Notes under the pieces: generated by a model
The model's input: the letters and a program-made list of their open reading frames with translations, nothing else
Told to the model about the DNA's origin: nothing
The model's database searches: none
Shown: piece after piece, positions 1 to 10,674 of the stretch
Layout: each line of letters begins with the position of its first letter
How positions within the stretch are numbered: the first letter of the stretch is position 1
Translations under genes and position numbers: made by a program
Assembly: GCA_027596035.1 (NCBI GenBank)
Contig: JADGJA010000374.1
Coordinates: 1 to 21,010 of the forward strand
Origin: Thoreauomyces humboldtii
Taxonomy: Eukaryota; Chytridiomycota; Chytridiomycetes; Spizellomycetales; Powellomycetaceae
Reading direction: 5' to 3'
DNA: 21,010 nucleotides

Positions 1-660
1 GGGGAAGGGGGCAGGGCGGTCATTTGCCGGTATATCCTGCAGATGCGCAATTCATCGAGTGAAATCATGTTCCCGCGGTGAACTCTTATCAAAACTGACC
101 GCAACATTCATTACGTACCAGGGGGCGGGACGAAGTAGAGTTTTCGGCTACCTAGAGATCAGATGTCGGAAGGTTGGGAGCCAGTCCGTCAACTCCTAAA
201 ATTCGAGAGACACACAATGCTCTGCGCTGCGCAATTTACACGAGTGTTGTTCCTTGCTGCGCGTTCATCCCTGCACGAGGAACGCGTGGAAACCTTGGCT
301 GCGCGCGTTCAGTTCACCGTTCGGACCGTTCCGGTGAACCATCCCCGGTTCCCTATACCACATAATCCCGTCCACAGAGACTTCCGCCACCTCTCGCGCC
401 CAGCGAGCGAACCGGCCAACGCCGCCATCTCAAGCATCGCACTCCCTCACATCAGCTTTCGCGCGCAACCAACTCTAACCCGCACGTTCAGTATAGTTCA
501 GAACCTGGCTTCGTACGCGCCCACACGTTGTTGTTCCGCGGCATTCCTGACCTCTGCTGTCTGTCCCGCTGACCTCGTCGTTCACGTCAGTTTACACTTT
601 GAGTCTAGCGCTACTAGCCGAAACGCAAGTAGCCCGGGGGCTCAGGTGGCAACCGAACGC
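1..660. other. Upstream region / probable 5' leader of the GT14 gene
   Basis: No separate gene is supported here. The frame of the downstream glycosyltransferase stays open upstream, with in-frame ATGs at 163 and 217, so an N-terminal extension of up to 166 residues is formally possible. The extension shows no domain, no signal peptide and no Ser/Pro-rich bias like the residues after 661, so I read it as promoter and 5' leader. None of the three ATGs has an A or G at -3, so start context does not decide the matter. Confidence 0.4.
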
Positions 661-3600
661 ATGTCGTCGTCGTCCTCTTCCAGACCCCCGTCCCCCACCC
701 CGCTGCTGGTGCGATCATTCTCCAGCACGAGCATTCACCCGTCGCGTACGTCTCAAGGCTCGCTCCATCAGCATTCTCGTACCTCTGCCTCCAGTTTCCA
801 GCAACATCAGCAGCAACCTCCGTCGTATCAGCAACAGCACCTGCACCAGCTGAGAACCATATCCAATCACGCTTCACGCTCCGCAGAGCCCGACTCATAC
901 GCCAGTCTCGCCTCCAAGGGCTTCTTCCCCGTCACCACCGCTTCCGCGTCCTCGTCTCCTTCCGGCAACCCTCGCATCGAGCGGAATTTCTCCCCATTTC
1001 AGCATCAAGGGGGTATACCTTCAATCAACAAAAGCGGTGGCGGCCTGAAAGACAACGACTACAGTCACCATAAACCTACGCTCCCACGGCGTCTCACGAA
1101 CGGCAAAGCCAGGTCGAGCATGGGCATCGAAGGCGGTCTCAAGATGGGAGGTGGAGGAGGAGGTGGAGGGGGAGGAGGGCCGAGGTCGTCGGGTCCCATC
1201 GGCAGATTCACCAAACGTCTGCGAAGGATGGGATGGGCTCGTCTGCTGCTGCTTCTCGCGGTCGCCAGCCTGGTCTCCTGGACGTGGTTCTGGACAGTGC
1301 ATCGAACGAGCGTGAGTCACTCAATGTGCCGTTCCATTCGACGGGGCCGCAACTTTTAACTTTGATGTTCATTTGCAGTACCCGTTGCTGTCTGTCCCAA
1401 TTTCTCATCCGCAACCACCAGAAGTACACTCCGATAGCACCGAGGAGGTGGCTTCCGAAGCGCAGCGCATCGACGTTTCAGCAAACGCATACTCCCCACG
1501 CCTACCCGCTGCAACTCTTCCCGAAGAGGGCCAAGCCGCAGCCATCGCCAACCCCGCGGTCCCTGCTCCTGACACGGATGCTTCTCGACGGCCCATATCC
1601 CCCAGACCCGACACAGTTCCTAGTGCCCCCGGCGGCGGACCTTCGGGCGACGCTGGTAACGACATTGAATGGTACAAAGCTCAGTACGAAGCCGTCAAGC
1701 GGAGCTCTCTTGAAGACGTTGAAACCGCCATCCAGCAGGACAGGGAGAGACGCGTCGAGGAACAGAAGACGCTTCTGGAAACCACCCTCTCTCAGCGTCT
1801 GGCAGCTGAGCGGGCGGACCTTGAAAAGGAGTTTGACCGTAAGCTCGCTTTGGAGATGGAGAGGTTCAAGGGAGATGCACAAAACACCGTGACCCAGGAA
1901 CTCGACAGGATGTTTGCGTTGAAGGGTAGCGCCACGGATCTGAACGCACGGATCTTCGACCCGGACCTGGCCAACCGGATGGCCAAGACGCACGAGGTGC
2001 CGCTCTATGGGTTCAAGCGTTGCAGCATCCTCGAGGGAGCCGTGTTTAATCCCTGGGTTCATCTCGGTGAGCTCTTAATGTACGCTCGCGCCTATATAAC
2101 GCCTGAACTCACTGTCTTCTTACCCGCATCCAGGTCCAATCAGTGGCAACTTGATGACCGCCAATCCACCACGTGCCCTCGCATCGAGCATGGTCGATGC
2201 CCTCGCTCTCAAGGTCCACGACAACATCATGTCCTGGGCCGACGGGGAAAAGTTCGATACGGTTTCGGTTACACGTTTCGCCTGTTACATGGCCGCTCAC
2301 GGTCGCAACGAGTACGCGCTAATGACGGACGGGATGTGGCTTCTTCACGTGGACGGTCAAGCCTACTTTCCCGACCTGACCCTAAAGGGCCCTGGAGACC
2401 TGCCGTTCGATGCAAGCCAAAAGGGCATCCGATACATGGGAGAGAAGTGGGAGCCCGCCAACGCCCTGCCTGCTGAACCAGAAATCAATAGTACCAAGCA
2501 GCGTCGTGATGGCGGTTCCGAAGGCGACGGCAACCGGAAAGAGGAGGAGCAGAAGGAGGTTGACAAAAACGAGCAGGAGAAAAACACAGAGGAAAAGGAT
2601 GTCCAACTCCGAAAGCACATCCCACCCAGAACTCCTGCCGTACCTCGTCTGCGTTACAAGATCGCCTACCTCCTCCTTGTCCACGAACGCCTCGACATCT
2701 TTCAGACCCTTTTCGACGCCTTGTACGACACGGATGGTCTGTTCCTCATTCACGTCGACTCGAAACGTGGTGAGTTCAAGAACCGGGTGCATGAATGGCT
2801 GCTTCTGGATCCGCACTACCGGGAGGCAAAGAACATCTTTGTTATGCCCAACTCGTTCAACCTCAACTGGGGAGCCAGTAGCATCGTCTTTGGACAGCTC
2901 GAGGGCTTCTTCACCCTGGCTGACATCGCCGACTGGGACTATCTCATCAACCTGAGTGGTTACGACTATCCGTTGAGGAGCACAAAATCTATACATGCCA
3001 TTCTTGAGGTAAGAGTCACGTGGAGTGTTACGTAGTGAGTCATCTAACGAGTGTATCGTATTCTGTCGCACAGCGTGATCCAGGAAAGGTTTACATCGAA
3101 CACTGGACGGACCCGGAAGTGGAATGGCGGCTGGAACGAGCTTTCTTCCTATCGGCATCCCAGACGGCCGTCCGGACTCCCACCGCCGCGCCCGACCGCC
3201 GGTTCGCCCTCGACCACCGGTTCCGAGCCATGAAGCACCACCAGTGGATGATTCTACCCCGAGCCTTCGTCCAGCATCTCCGTCAATCCCAGGACGCCCA
3301 CGACCTCCTAGCCTGGTCCGAGCACTCGTGGATCCCCGACGAGTCGTACTTTGCCATGGTGGCGCTCTCCCACGCTTCCGACTGGGCCCCTCGCATCGTC
3401 AACGACTGCAAACGGTTCATCTACTTTGAACCCGACGCACTCCATCCCATCTGGCTCCGGAACGGCGACGAGGGAAAGCTCGAAAAGGGCGCGAGCGTCG
3501 AGATCGCCATGAGGAAGCAGCCGGGGGCCGTCGTGGACGGCGTCGTGCCCCAACGGGAGTTCTTTTTCGTCAGGAAGATCAACAGTCTCTGGGAGAAGGG

Positions 3601-3697
3601 AATCAGGGGATGGATGGACCGAAAGCGTGACGAGGTCGACAGGGCACTTGAGGAGGAGATCAAGGCCATCGACGAGCGGATATGGCAATCTGCGTGA
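661..3697 (+). CDS. GT14-family (core-2/I-branching or xylosyltransferase-like) type II membrane glycosyltransferase
   Basis: Four exons: 661-1311, 1379-2066, 2134-3008 and 3074-3697. Introns are 65-67 nt, GT...AG, and all joins keep frame, giving 945 residues. The order is: a Ser/Pro/Gln-rich cytoplasmic N-terminus; an 11-Gly run near residue 163; one membrane anchor at about 195-212 after basic residues (type II topology); a predicted coiled-coil stem at about 312-398; an unrecognised segment at about 440-560; an acidic/Lys linker at about 570-610; and the catalytic region at about 618-920. GT14 hallmarks seen are YLLLVHERLD, LFLIHVDSK, NWGASSIV, DYLINLSGYDYPL and HHQWMILPRAF followed by PDESYF. 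The family transfers GlcNAc or xylose to acceptors in the Golgi from UDP-sugars; the actual donor and acceptor cannot be read here. The start at 661 is preferred but an upstream ATG at 163 is in frame. It converges on the NIT2-like gene, 214 bp away. Confidence 0.88.
1147..1179 (+). repeat. GGN codon run encoding 11 glycines
   Basis: Purine-rich GGA/GGT/GGG repeat within exon 1 of the GT14 gene, coding for an uninterrupted glycine run just before the membrane anchor. It is a likely length-variable microsatellite. Confidence 0.8.
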
Positions 3698-3843
3698 AGG
3701 GGGGTTCCTGCCCCCCTGCGTGCCCAGACTTTACTACCCCTTTGACACCTTAACCGTTCAATTCTCTGTCTTCTTTTCCGGATGCTTTACGACCCTACTC
3801 TCCTCAGCATGTTCCTGTTCTTGTACCCTCTTTTGCGCAAATG

Positions 3844-3849
3844 AATAAA
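3844..3849 (+). terminator. AATAAA polyadenylation signal of the GT14 gene
   Basis: A canonical AATAAA hexamer lies 147 nt after the stop codon of the GT14 gene, in the short convergent spacer before the opposing NIT2-like gene. Fungal polyadenylation signals are often degenerate, so it is suggestive only. Confidence 0.45.
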
Positions 3850-3911
3850 GGCTTAATTTAAACGTCTTTCAAAAGTGCTTCGCATTACGCTATGCTGGAA
3901 AGTGACACTCT

Positions 3912-4898
3912 TTACGACGGGGAGGCAGATGCTACGTCTCGGTATACGTCGAAGCGTCTTTGGGTCGAGATCGGAATGGACGTCCGTGTCTCGTCGATCC
4001 GGTCCAGATCCACCTCGGCCATGACTGTGGCCTCGGGTCCTTCCGTCGTGGCCACCACCGCTCCCATGGGATCCACGACGGTCGAGTGCCCGTACGCAAC
4101 GTACCCGCCTTGCCTTGATTCGTCCCGGGCGGGGGAGCACGCAGCCACGTAGATCTGGTTGTCGAGGGCCCGAGATCGGAGCAAGAGTTCCCAGTGCAAC
4201 GGTCCCGTCGTCATGTTGAACGCTCCAGGATAGATCATGGCCACGCAGCTCTCCCTCCTCGCCGCGATCATGGCGAGTTCCGGGAACCTCAGGTCGTAGC
4301 AGATGCCCACCCCGATGTTCCCCCACGGAGTGGTGAAGTGGGTCGGAGTGGTTCCGGGAGACAGGACGTCGGATTCCCGAAAGACGATGCCTTTGGACTT
4401 GTCCGTCGCTGGCACGTTGATGTCGAAAAGGTGCAGTTTTCGGTGAACCGCCAAAAGGTCGCCGCTAGGGGAGAAGATGGCGCAGGTATTGTAGTACTTG
4501 TTGTTTTCGGCGGATTGAGATGATTGGGATGACTCTGGAAAAGATCCACCTATCAAGTAGGTCCTTGCTTCGCGAGCCATCGTCGAGAGGGCCTTGGCCG
4601 TCGGGCCATCGATCGATTCGGCGTTCTCGGCGAAATGTTCGGTGCCATATGGAGAATTGAAACATTCTTAAATGAGAGTTAGCGTACTAGTTATCATAGC
4701 TATGACCGACATGAGTCGACGGGAAGGACGAGAAGATGCAGCCGACGTACCTGGCAAGACGACGATGTCTGCCCCGCTGCTCGCAGCCTTAAGAACATGA
4801 GCTCGCGCAGCGGCAAGATTGAACGCTTTACTCGCCGTCACGCGCATCTGCACCAGGGCCAGCTTGAAGCTACGGGAGGACGAAGAAGGTGCGGTCAT
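3912..4898 (-). CDS. NIT2: Nit2-like omega-amidase (carbon-nitrogen hydrolase, nitrilase superfamily)
   Basis: Two exons on the minus strand: 4898-4751 and 4666-3912, with an 84-nt GT...AG intron, giving 300 residues, close to the usual length of Nit2 proteins (about 280-310). The nitrilase catalytic triad is complete: Glu50 in VVLPECFNSPYG (its codon is split by the intron), Lys126 in HRKLHLFD and Cys172 in GICYDLRFPE. The ECFNSPYGT and HRKLHLFDI(N/D)VP patterns are typical of Nit2 rather than Nit1. Known Nit2 enzymes hydrolyse alpha-ketoglutaramate and alpha-ketosuccinamate, the products of glutamine and asparagine transaminases, in cytosol or mitochondria; no clear targeting peptide is seen. 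A Ser/Gln-rich insertion lies at about 95-103. It is divergent from Dicer across a 459-bp spacer containing Gcn4-type sites. Confidence 0.93.
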
Positions 4899-4993
4899 AT
4901 TGATGATATATCTTGGCTTTCGAGTAGTTGGAGTAATGCATTATCGTGTGGTTGAGTTGAGCAATTAACTGGGGGGAGCGGGGGCGAACCGAG

Positions 4994-5010
4994 TGACTCA
5001 GAGTGAGTCA
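4994..5010. promoter_or_regulatory. Paired inverted TGACTCA / TGAGTCA sites (Gcn4/AP-1 type)
   Basis: TGACTCA at 4994-5000 and TGAGTCA at 5004-5010 are separated by GAG, so the heptamers form an inverted pair. This is the consensus bound by Gcn4/CPC1-type bZIP factors of general amino-acid control. The pair lies about 95 bp upstream of the NIT2-like start and about 350 bp upstream of the Dicer start. Binding is inferred. Confidence 0.5.
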
Positions 5011-5164
5011 CCAGCAGAACCAAGATGAAGCGCACAGCCTCTTGGCGTCCTTTGTTGCCTCCCGTCGTTCCCTTGTCTCGTCTTCTCCTTTGCTTTGATC
5101 CTCTCTCTACCGATACCCTATCCTCTCGAGGGTAATACTTCTCTACGCATCCTTTCTTTCCCTT

Positions 5165-5171
5165 TGACTCA
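5165..5171. promoter_or_regulatory. Third TGACTCA heptamer
   Basis: A TGACTCA at 5165-5171, followed by T (TGACTCAT), in the same divergent spacer, 187 bp upstream of the Dicer start. It matches the Gcn4/AP-1 consensus; function is inferred. Confidence 0.4.
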
Positions 5172-5227
5172 TCTTTGTTGTAGATGCGAACTTCGCATCG
5201 ACTGTTGAAGACGAAAACGGAGCGATC

Positions 5228-5272
5228 CTAAGTCACTCTGGTGCAACAGCTCGAGTCCCCAGAGTCGCTAAG
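5228..5272 (+). other. Imperfect inverted repeat in the probable Dicer 5' leader
   Basis: Arms CTAAGTCACTCTGG (5228-5241) and CCAGAGTCGCTAAG (5259-5272) pair at 11 of 14 positions with a 17-nt loop. If transcribed, it would form a hairpin about 85 nt before the Dicer start codon. Confidence 0.35.
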
Positions 5273-5357
5273 TGTCCTCCCTTTTCACCCTCGACGTCTC
5301 CCTCCCTGCTGTGGAAGCTACAGAAAAATCAACACATAGCAAGTCAGGCACTTCGCA

Positions 5358-8300
5358 ATGACCTCTCAGGACGAAAGCAAGCTTTGGCAGCGGCCCCGTC
5401 CCTACCAGCTGGAGCTCCTCAAACATGCCCTCGCTCGCAACACCATCGCCTACTTGGACACGGGGAGTGGCAAGACGCTCGTCTCCGTGCTGCTCATGCA
5501 GGAACGTGCCACAGACCTCGTCCCTGTCTCAAAGGCGGACCTCGTGAGGAAACCTCGCGACACGACCGCCGTCGGAGAAGCGCGTCCGGTCGAGGGCACG
5601 GCGTCCGGCCTCGAGCCTGTGGAGCCGTCCAAAGATGCCATAGAATATGCTCCTGGTGTGCTTCTTCCCAGGCTGCCAAAGAAGATCGTGTTCCTGGTTC
5701 CAACGGTACCTCTCGTCCTCCAGCAGTCGGCAAAGATACGGGAGAACACAGATCTCGTTGTCGGGGAGTACTGCAGGGATGAGACCGCGTCTGTTTCCCG
5801 CTGGCAGACCCTCGAGTGGTACTATGAGATGTCGACCAGGCAGGTCCTCGTCCTCACCCCGCAGATCTTGCTGAACATGGCTCGACACGGTTTCGTAAAC
5901 TTGGCTCGCGACGTGTCCCTGATCATCGTGGACGAATGTCATCACGCCATCAAAAGTCACCCGTACAATCTTCTCTTCAAGGAATTCTATCACACCATCG
6001 TGGATCGCGAGGAGCGACCGAAGGTCTTTGGCATGACCGCCTCTCCCATATATCAGCGCGTCAACACTCGAGATGAGTCCCTTCTGAGGTTGCAGGAACT
6101 TCAACAAAACTTGGACTGTACAGTCATCACTGTTGCGGACCGCTCCTCCCTCACTCCATACGTCCCTGTTGCGTCGGAAACGTTGGTCGAATATGCGGAA
6201 CCGCCTGTTCGTCCAGGCTACGCTGCCTTTGGTGCCGGTGTCGATCTCACGCCCTCCATGCACTACTATGCTTATTGGATGACGGAGCTTGAGAAGCTCC
6301 TGAGCGACATTTCGAAAGATGGGAAACTCCCCGACGAAGTCGCCGACGGTCTGCGCCGGTCCCGAGGGCAAATCATCGAGATGGAGAGGGAGCTCGGATA
6401 CTGGCTGGCCGGAAAAGCCACAGAAGACGCAGTTCGCGGATGTAAAGTTTTCAATCCCGCACATCAGAGGTTCATACAGCCAGATGACCCTCATCCGAAA
6501 GCACCCCCCGCACCCTTGATCACGCAACGAGATGTCACACCGAAGGTTCTCGTTCTGCTGCGTCTGATCGAGGAGCGTGCTCAAACTGATGCCGCGGGTG
6601 AAGACGGATCGAAGTATCGGGGCATGATCTTTGTGGAGCGCCGTCTCTCCGCGAAGGTCCTGTCTGAGCTTCTCAATGTTGTGGCTCCGGAGCGTTTCCC
6701 GGTAGTCAAGTGCTCGTTCGTCACTGGCCGGGCCGGTGTCAAGTCGACGAATCAGCAGAGGCGTGCATTCGATACTTTCCGAACTGGGCAAGTCAACACG
6801 TTGGTTGTCACTCGTGTCGCAGAGGAAGGAGTTGACATGTAGGATATCTGTGCTTCCAAGTCCATTTAACAATCATAGGGATACTTACCGGATCATAACC
6901 TACCTCTTAGACCTGCATGCAGACTTATCGTCGTATTCAACATCTTCCGCTCACATACAGGCTATGTGCAATCACGTGGACGCGCGCGAGATCTGGCCGG
7001 ATCCGAATACTTGATCATGGTGGAGCGTAACCACATCGGAGCTTTGCGTACTGTGGCACAGGCAAAGGTAGCAGAAGTCATGACCCGCAACGTCGCTGAG
7101 GAGCTGGCCGAAGGAGGCGGCCCTGTTGGCGACGAAAGCACACGAGTTCTCCGAAGTGAGTTCGACAATGACACGACCGAAGTGCTACTTGGAGCCCTTG
7201 ATACTCCCTTGACTTCGAAAGCTGGCGCAAGCGTGCCAGCGTCCGGGGCGTCGCAAGTTCTGATGCGCTACTCGTCGTCCTTCCCTCTCAGTCATGGCAC
7301 TCACCACACCGGGTATACCCTGGAATTTGACTACATGTCAGGAGACCTCGACCAATGGAGAGCCTGTCTGACGCGTCACCTCCAAGCGATGGACTTACCC
7401 GCGTCCGCGGACGACAAGGACCTCTCTCGAGACCCTTACGGATACGTCTATTCATACACCTTTCCTGCCTGGACGCCGCTGGCTGGCGAGGTTGTGCATG
7501 GATGGATCAGGGCGACCAGGAAGCTTGCTCAGAAAAGTGCCGCCCTGGCGGCTTGCAAGAGACTTTATGAATCGGGTGCACTGGACGAGCACTTGCTGCC
7601 AAACGATCGGTTCAAGAAACGAGACCTCAAGCGCGCGCTAGGTCGGGTTGCCGGTGGGCGTTCTGCCACATCAAAGCAGATCATCGATCCTGCCGATCTG
7701 GAAGTGCAAGAATACAGGCGAAGCGTGCCAACTGTATTTCAGGATTCACTGGTGACCGAAGACGGCAGCCTTCCGCAAAATCCAACAGCAAGGAATGTCT
7801 ACGTGACAGTCCTCTTGTTCGGGCCCTCGTGGGAACTGTACTCTCGAGGACGTCTGGATGATCCTTACCAAGCCATACATGGCGCCGGTCCGGAATACCG
7901 ACGAACCGTAGCAATCGTAACGAAAACACCGCTTCCGAGCGATGTTATTCCCTCTTTCGCGCTATGGTTGCCCAACCTTCAATCCTGCGCAGTGCAGGTT
8001 CGCAACTGGCACTTTGAAAATATGACAGGAAGTGCGATCGGCAAACGCCGATCCCATGGCGATACCGAACAGGAGGACGATGAGGAACCCGTTCCGTTCA
8101 CCGAGACCGCGTCACAGATGCATCCCGTTTCGTTCACGGAAGAGCAATATAAAAGCCTTGCCAAGTTTCAAAGCGTATTCTGGGATCTTGCGCTAAAAGG
8201 GGAAACTCGAGAACGAGGCAGGCCGGGCACGCTCGGCAAGCGAAAACGTGAAGACAACGACGATCCTTCGAAGCCTGAAGGAACGAACACAAAAACGCAG

Positions 8301-10674
8301 GCAACCAAAGTGGAGGATTCTAAGGACGTTGTTTCTGGAGCTGAAAACGGGGATTGCCTTCCGACCGCTCACACCAGATTGGATTCGGCCTCAGATGCGA
8401 AACCAGACGCGCATCGTGAATGTCAAGTGCCTTTCTTCATGGTACTCCCCATGTATGGGCACGTCACACCAGCTGAAAGAAGTACTTCGGATGAAAGTGA
8501 TCCATCGAAGTTCGTTGAACTTGACTCTGATTGCTCGTGGCACCCCGACTGGGACCTCATGCGCAAAGTCGCAGAGAAGGAGTCGTGTCTTCTCTATGAC
8601 TGGATCGTTGGACTAGAAGCCTCACGCGGGCAGCCTGTTCCAAGGGCCGATCTCATGGAAGTAGACCGACCTGATTTCAATGACCGTCCAGCCTTTGATA
8701 TCACTTTCGATACGCTCAGGCACTTCAAAGCGCCTCTTCCTGTCGACAACAGTGATCCGGATCAGACAACTGCCTACTCCCCGGAAGTTCTGCGTGAGAT
8801 CGACGAGCTTCTCGAGCAAACAGTTGTTGCTACCCTGCACAACAAGAATATCTATTCACCAACTCAGCTGGATATCACCAAACGACCCACTGACGCACTC
8901 GAAAAGTTGGACGGACGCGTGATCACGTACGCCGAGAACGCTACAAAAGTCGGTTCGTACAAGGTCACCCATCCAGGATCTGCGATGGTCCTGGTCAGGC
9001 CTCTGTCGGTACTCCCGAATATGACGAAGCCCACCAGGATTCTTCATGCGGCGCATGCGCACAAGCGGCGCAATAACGGCCGAAATATGATGCTTGTGCC
9101 CGATGCCTGCAGCATCATGCCCTATACCATCGAGACCCATCGATTAGCCATCGCTCTCCCATCCGTTATGCACAAGCTTGTCTTTTATTGTAACCTTGAG
9201 CAGTTCCGTCGCAGCCTGGAGCTGCCTTATGTACGGCTCCAAACTCTCTTTACTGCTTTCTCTGCGCCTTCAGCGAAGGAACACACGGACTATGAGACAC
9301 TGGAGACGCTCGGGGATTCTTTTTTGAAGTATGCCGTTTCGACTGACATTTACGACCGATATCCCGAAGCCGACGAGGGTGAGCTCTCGGATCGACGAGC
9401 GCGTGCCGTTAGCAACCTGTCTCTTTACAAGAAGGCAAAGGCATTCGGTCTGCCAGCCTGGGTGAACGTGGCGCCGTTCAACCCAAAGGTCTGGAAGCCA
9501 CCGGGGTACTGCGCACCCGCAGTTGTCCCCGACGTTGAAGGCACCGAAGATCTGGTCAAAAATGGGACGACCCGAGGATCCCAGGCAATGTCACTCAAAA
9601 CCGTGGCCGATTTTCTGGAATCCTTGGTTGGGGCTTATTACACGGACGCTGGAAATGATGTCGCGCTCGAGCTCCTGAAAAAGTTTGAACTGATCTCGTG
9701 CCAACCTTTCCCAAGGCTGAGGGTCGTCAAACCGGACCTTTTGACAGGCACTGCAGATGCTCGTTCCAGCCTTCACGAATTAGAGACGATTTTGCAGTAC
9801 CGATTTCACGACATTGCCCTCCTTCAGCAAGCTTTTGCACTTGGCGGATCTGCTGGAACTACCATTGGTCCCTCACAGTCGTACCAGCGACTCGAGTTCC
9901 TCGGGGACGCGATCTTGGACTGGGCAGTCACTCGATTCTTCTACAACTCGTACCCTCAAGCCACGCCACAGGATCTCACCGAGCTTCGTCAGGCCGCCGT
10001 CAACAACGAGGCCCTTGCTCGACTAACTGTCAAGCTCGGTCTCCAGAAGTACCTGCAGCATGCTTCACTGGAACTCGCTGCCGAAATCGACCGGTACGTC
10101 GCGTTCGTGTCCACGGTGGACGCCGCGGCGGACCCGCAACTCGCCGCCATGTCAGGCAACAAGGTTCTCGGGGATCTTTTCGAGGCCGTCGCGGGAGCAG
10201 TGTACGTCGACTCGGGCTACGACGTCGAGGTCATGTGGAGGGTCGTCAGACCCGTCATGAGCGGGTACATGGGAATGCACGCTACCCTCGACGGTGTCTC
10301 GAAGAGCCCCATTCGAATGGTCACAGAACACTTTCAAGGGAAGGGCTTCCTCATCAGCGACCTTGAGTTCAGGTGCGTTCCATCGTCACCTTTGCCTTCC
10401 TTTTCTTCGTTTCATACATTCAGCTGACCAACGGATTGCTCCGTGTGTCAACGAACACAGGCACACACATCTCGCCACGTACCACTACCAGTGCGATATC
10501 CGGCTCATGGACGAGGTGGTCGCGTCAGGAAAAGCCAACTCCAAGCAACTTGCCAAGCGTCTCGCTTCCTCGGAGTGCATGAAGTGGGCGGCCATGTCGA
10601 GCAGAAGGATCGAGGAGCTTCTCACGCAAAGTCGGGCGTCACGGGGTCGGGCCACCACGTCGAATGACACCTAA
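5358..10674 (+). CDS. DCL: Dicer-like ribonuclease III (RNA-silencing endonuclease)
   Basis: Three exons: 5358-6838, 6911-10372 and 10461-10674, giving 1718 residues, normal for a fungal Dicer. Dicer cuts double-stranded RNA into small RNAs for Argonaute. Seen in order: helicase with Walker A LDTGSGKT (Lys39), DECH box at 192-195, motif V AEEGVDIPAC and motif VI QSRGRAR at 514-520; Dicer dimerisation (DUF283-like) domain at about 605-727; a long central region with an acidic/Lys linker at about 871-978 and only a degenerate PAZ-like stretch ending in MLVPDACSIMP; RNase IIIa at about 1255-1420 with Glu1292, Asp1296, Asp1394 and Glu1397; RNase IIIb at about 1470-1610 with Glu1489, Asp1493, Asp1582 and Glu1585; and a short dsRBD-like tail at about 1625-1700. 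All eight expected metal-binding acids are present, so the enzyme should be active. The first intron (72 nt) was placed so as to restore the helicase motif. The second (88 nt) is the only frame-consistent choice seen. Confidence 0.95.

Larger units (their letters stand above)
4899..5357. promoter_or_regulatory. Divergent promoter region between NIT2-like gene and Dicer
   Basis: A 459-bp spacer separates the two start codons and should carry both promoters. No clear TATA box is seen. The Dicer side is pyrimidine-rich (about 5040-5165 and 5275-5310), common in fungal leaders. Three TGA(C/G)TCA heptamers lie inside it (listed separately). Confidence 0.6.

Noticed and set aside
163..660. In-frame N-terminal extension of the GT14 protein from ATG 163
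   Set aside because: Possible but unsupported: no domain or targeting signal, and composition changes abruptly to Ser/Pro-rich at the ATG at 661.
5529..6872. 447-codon open frame antisense to the Dicer helicase exon
   Set aside because: It mirrors the Dicer coding frame, has no recognisable domain, and is explained by GC-rich codon bias on the opposite strand.
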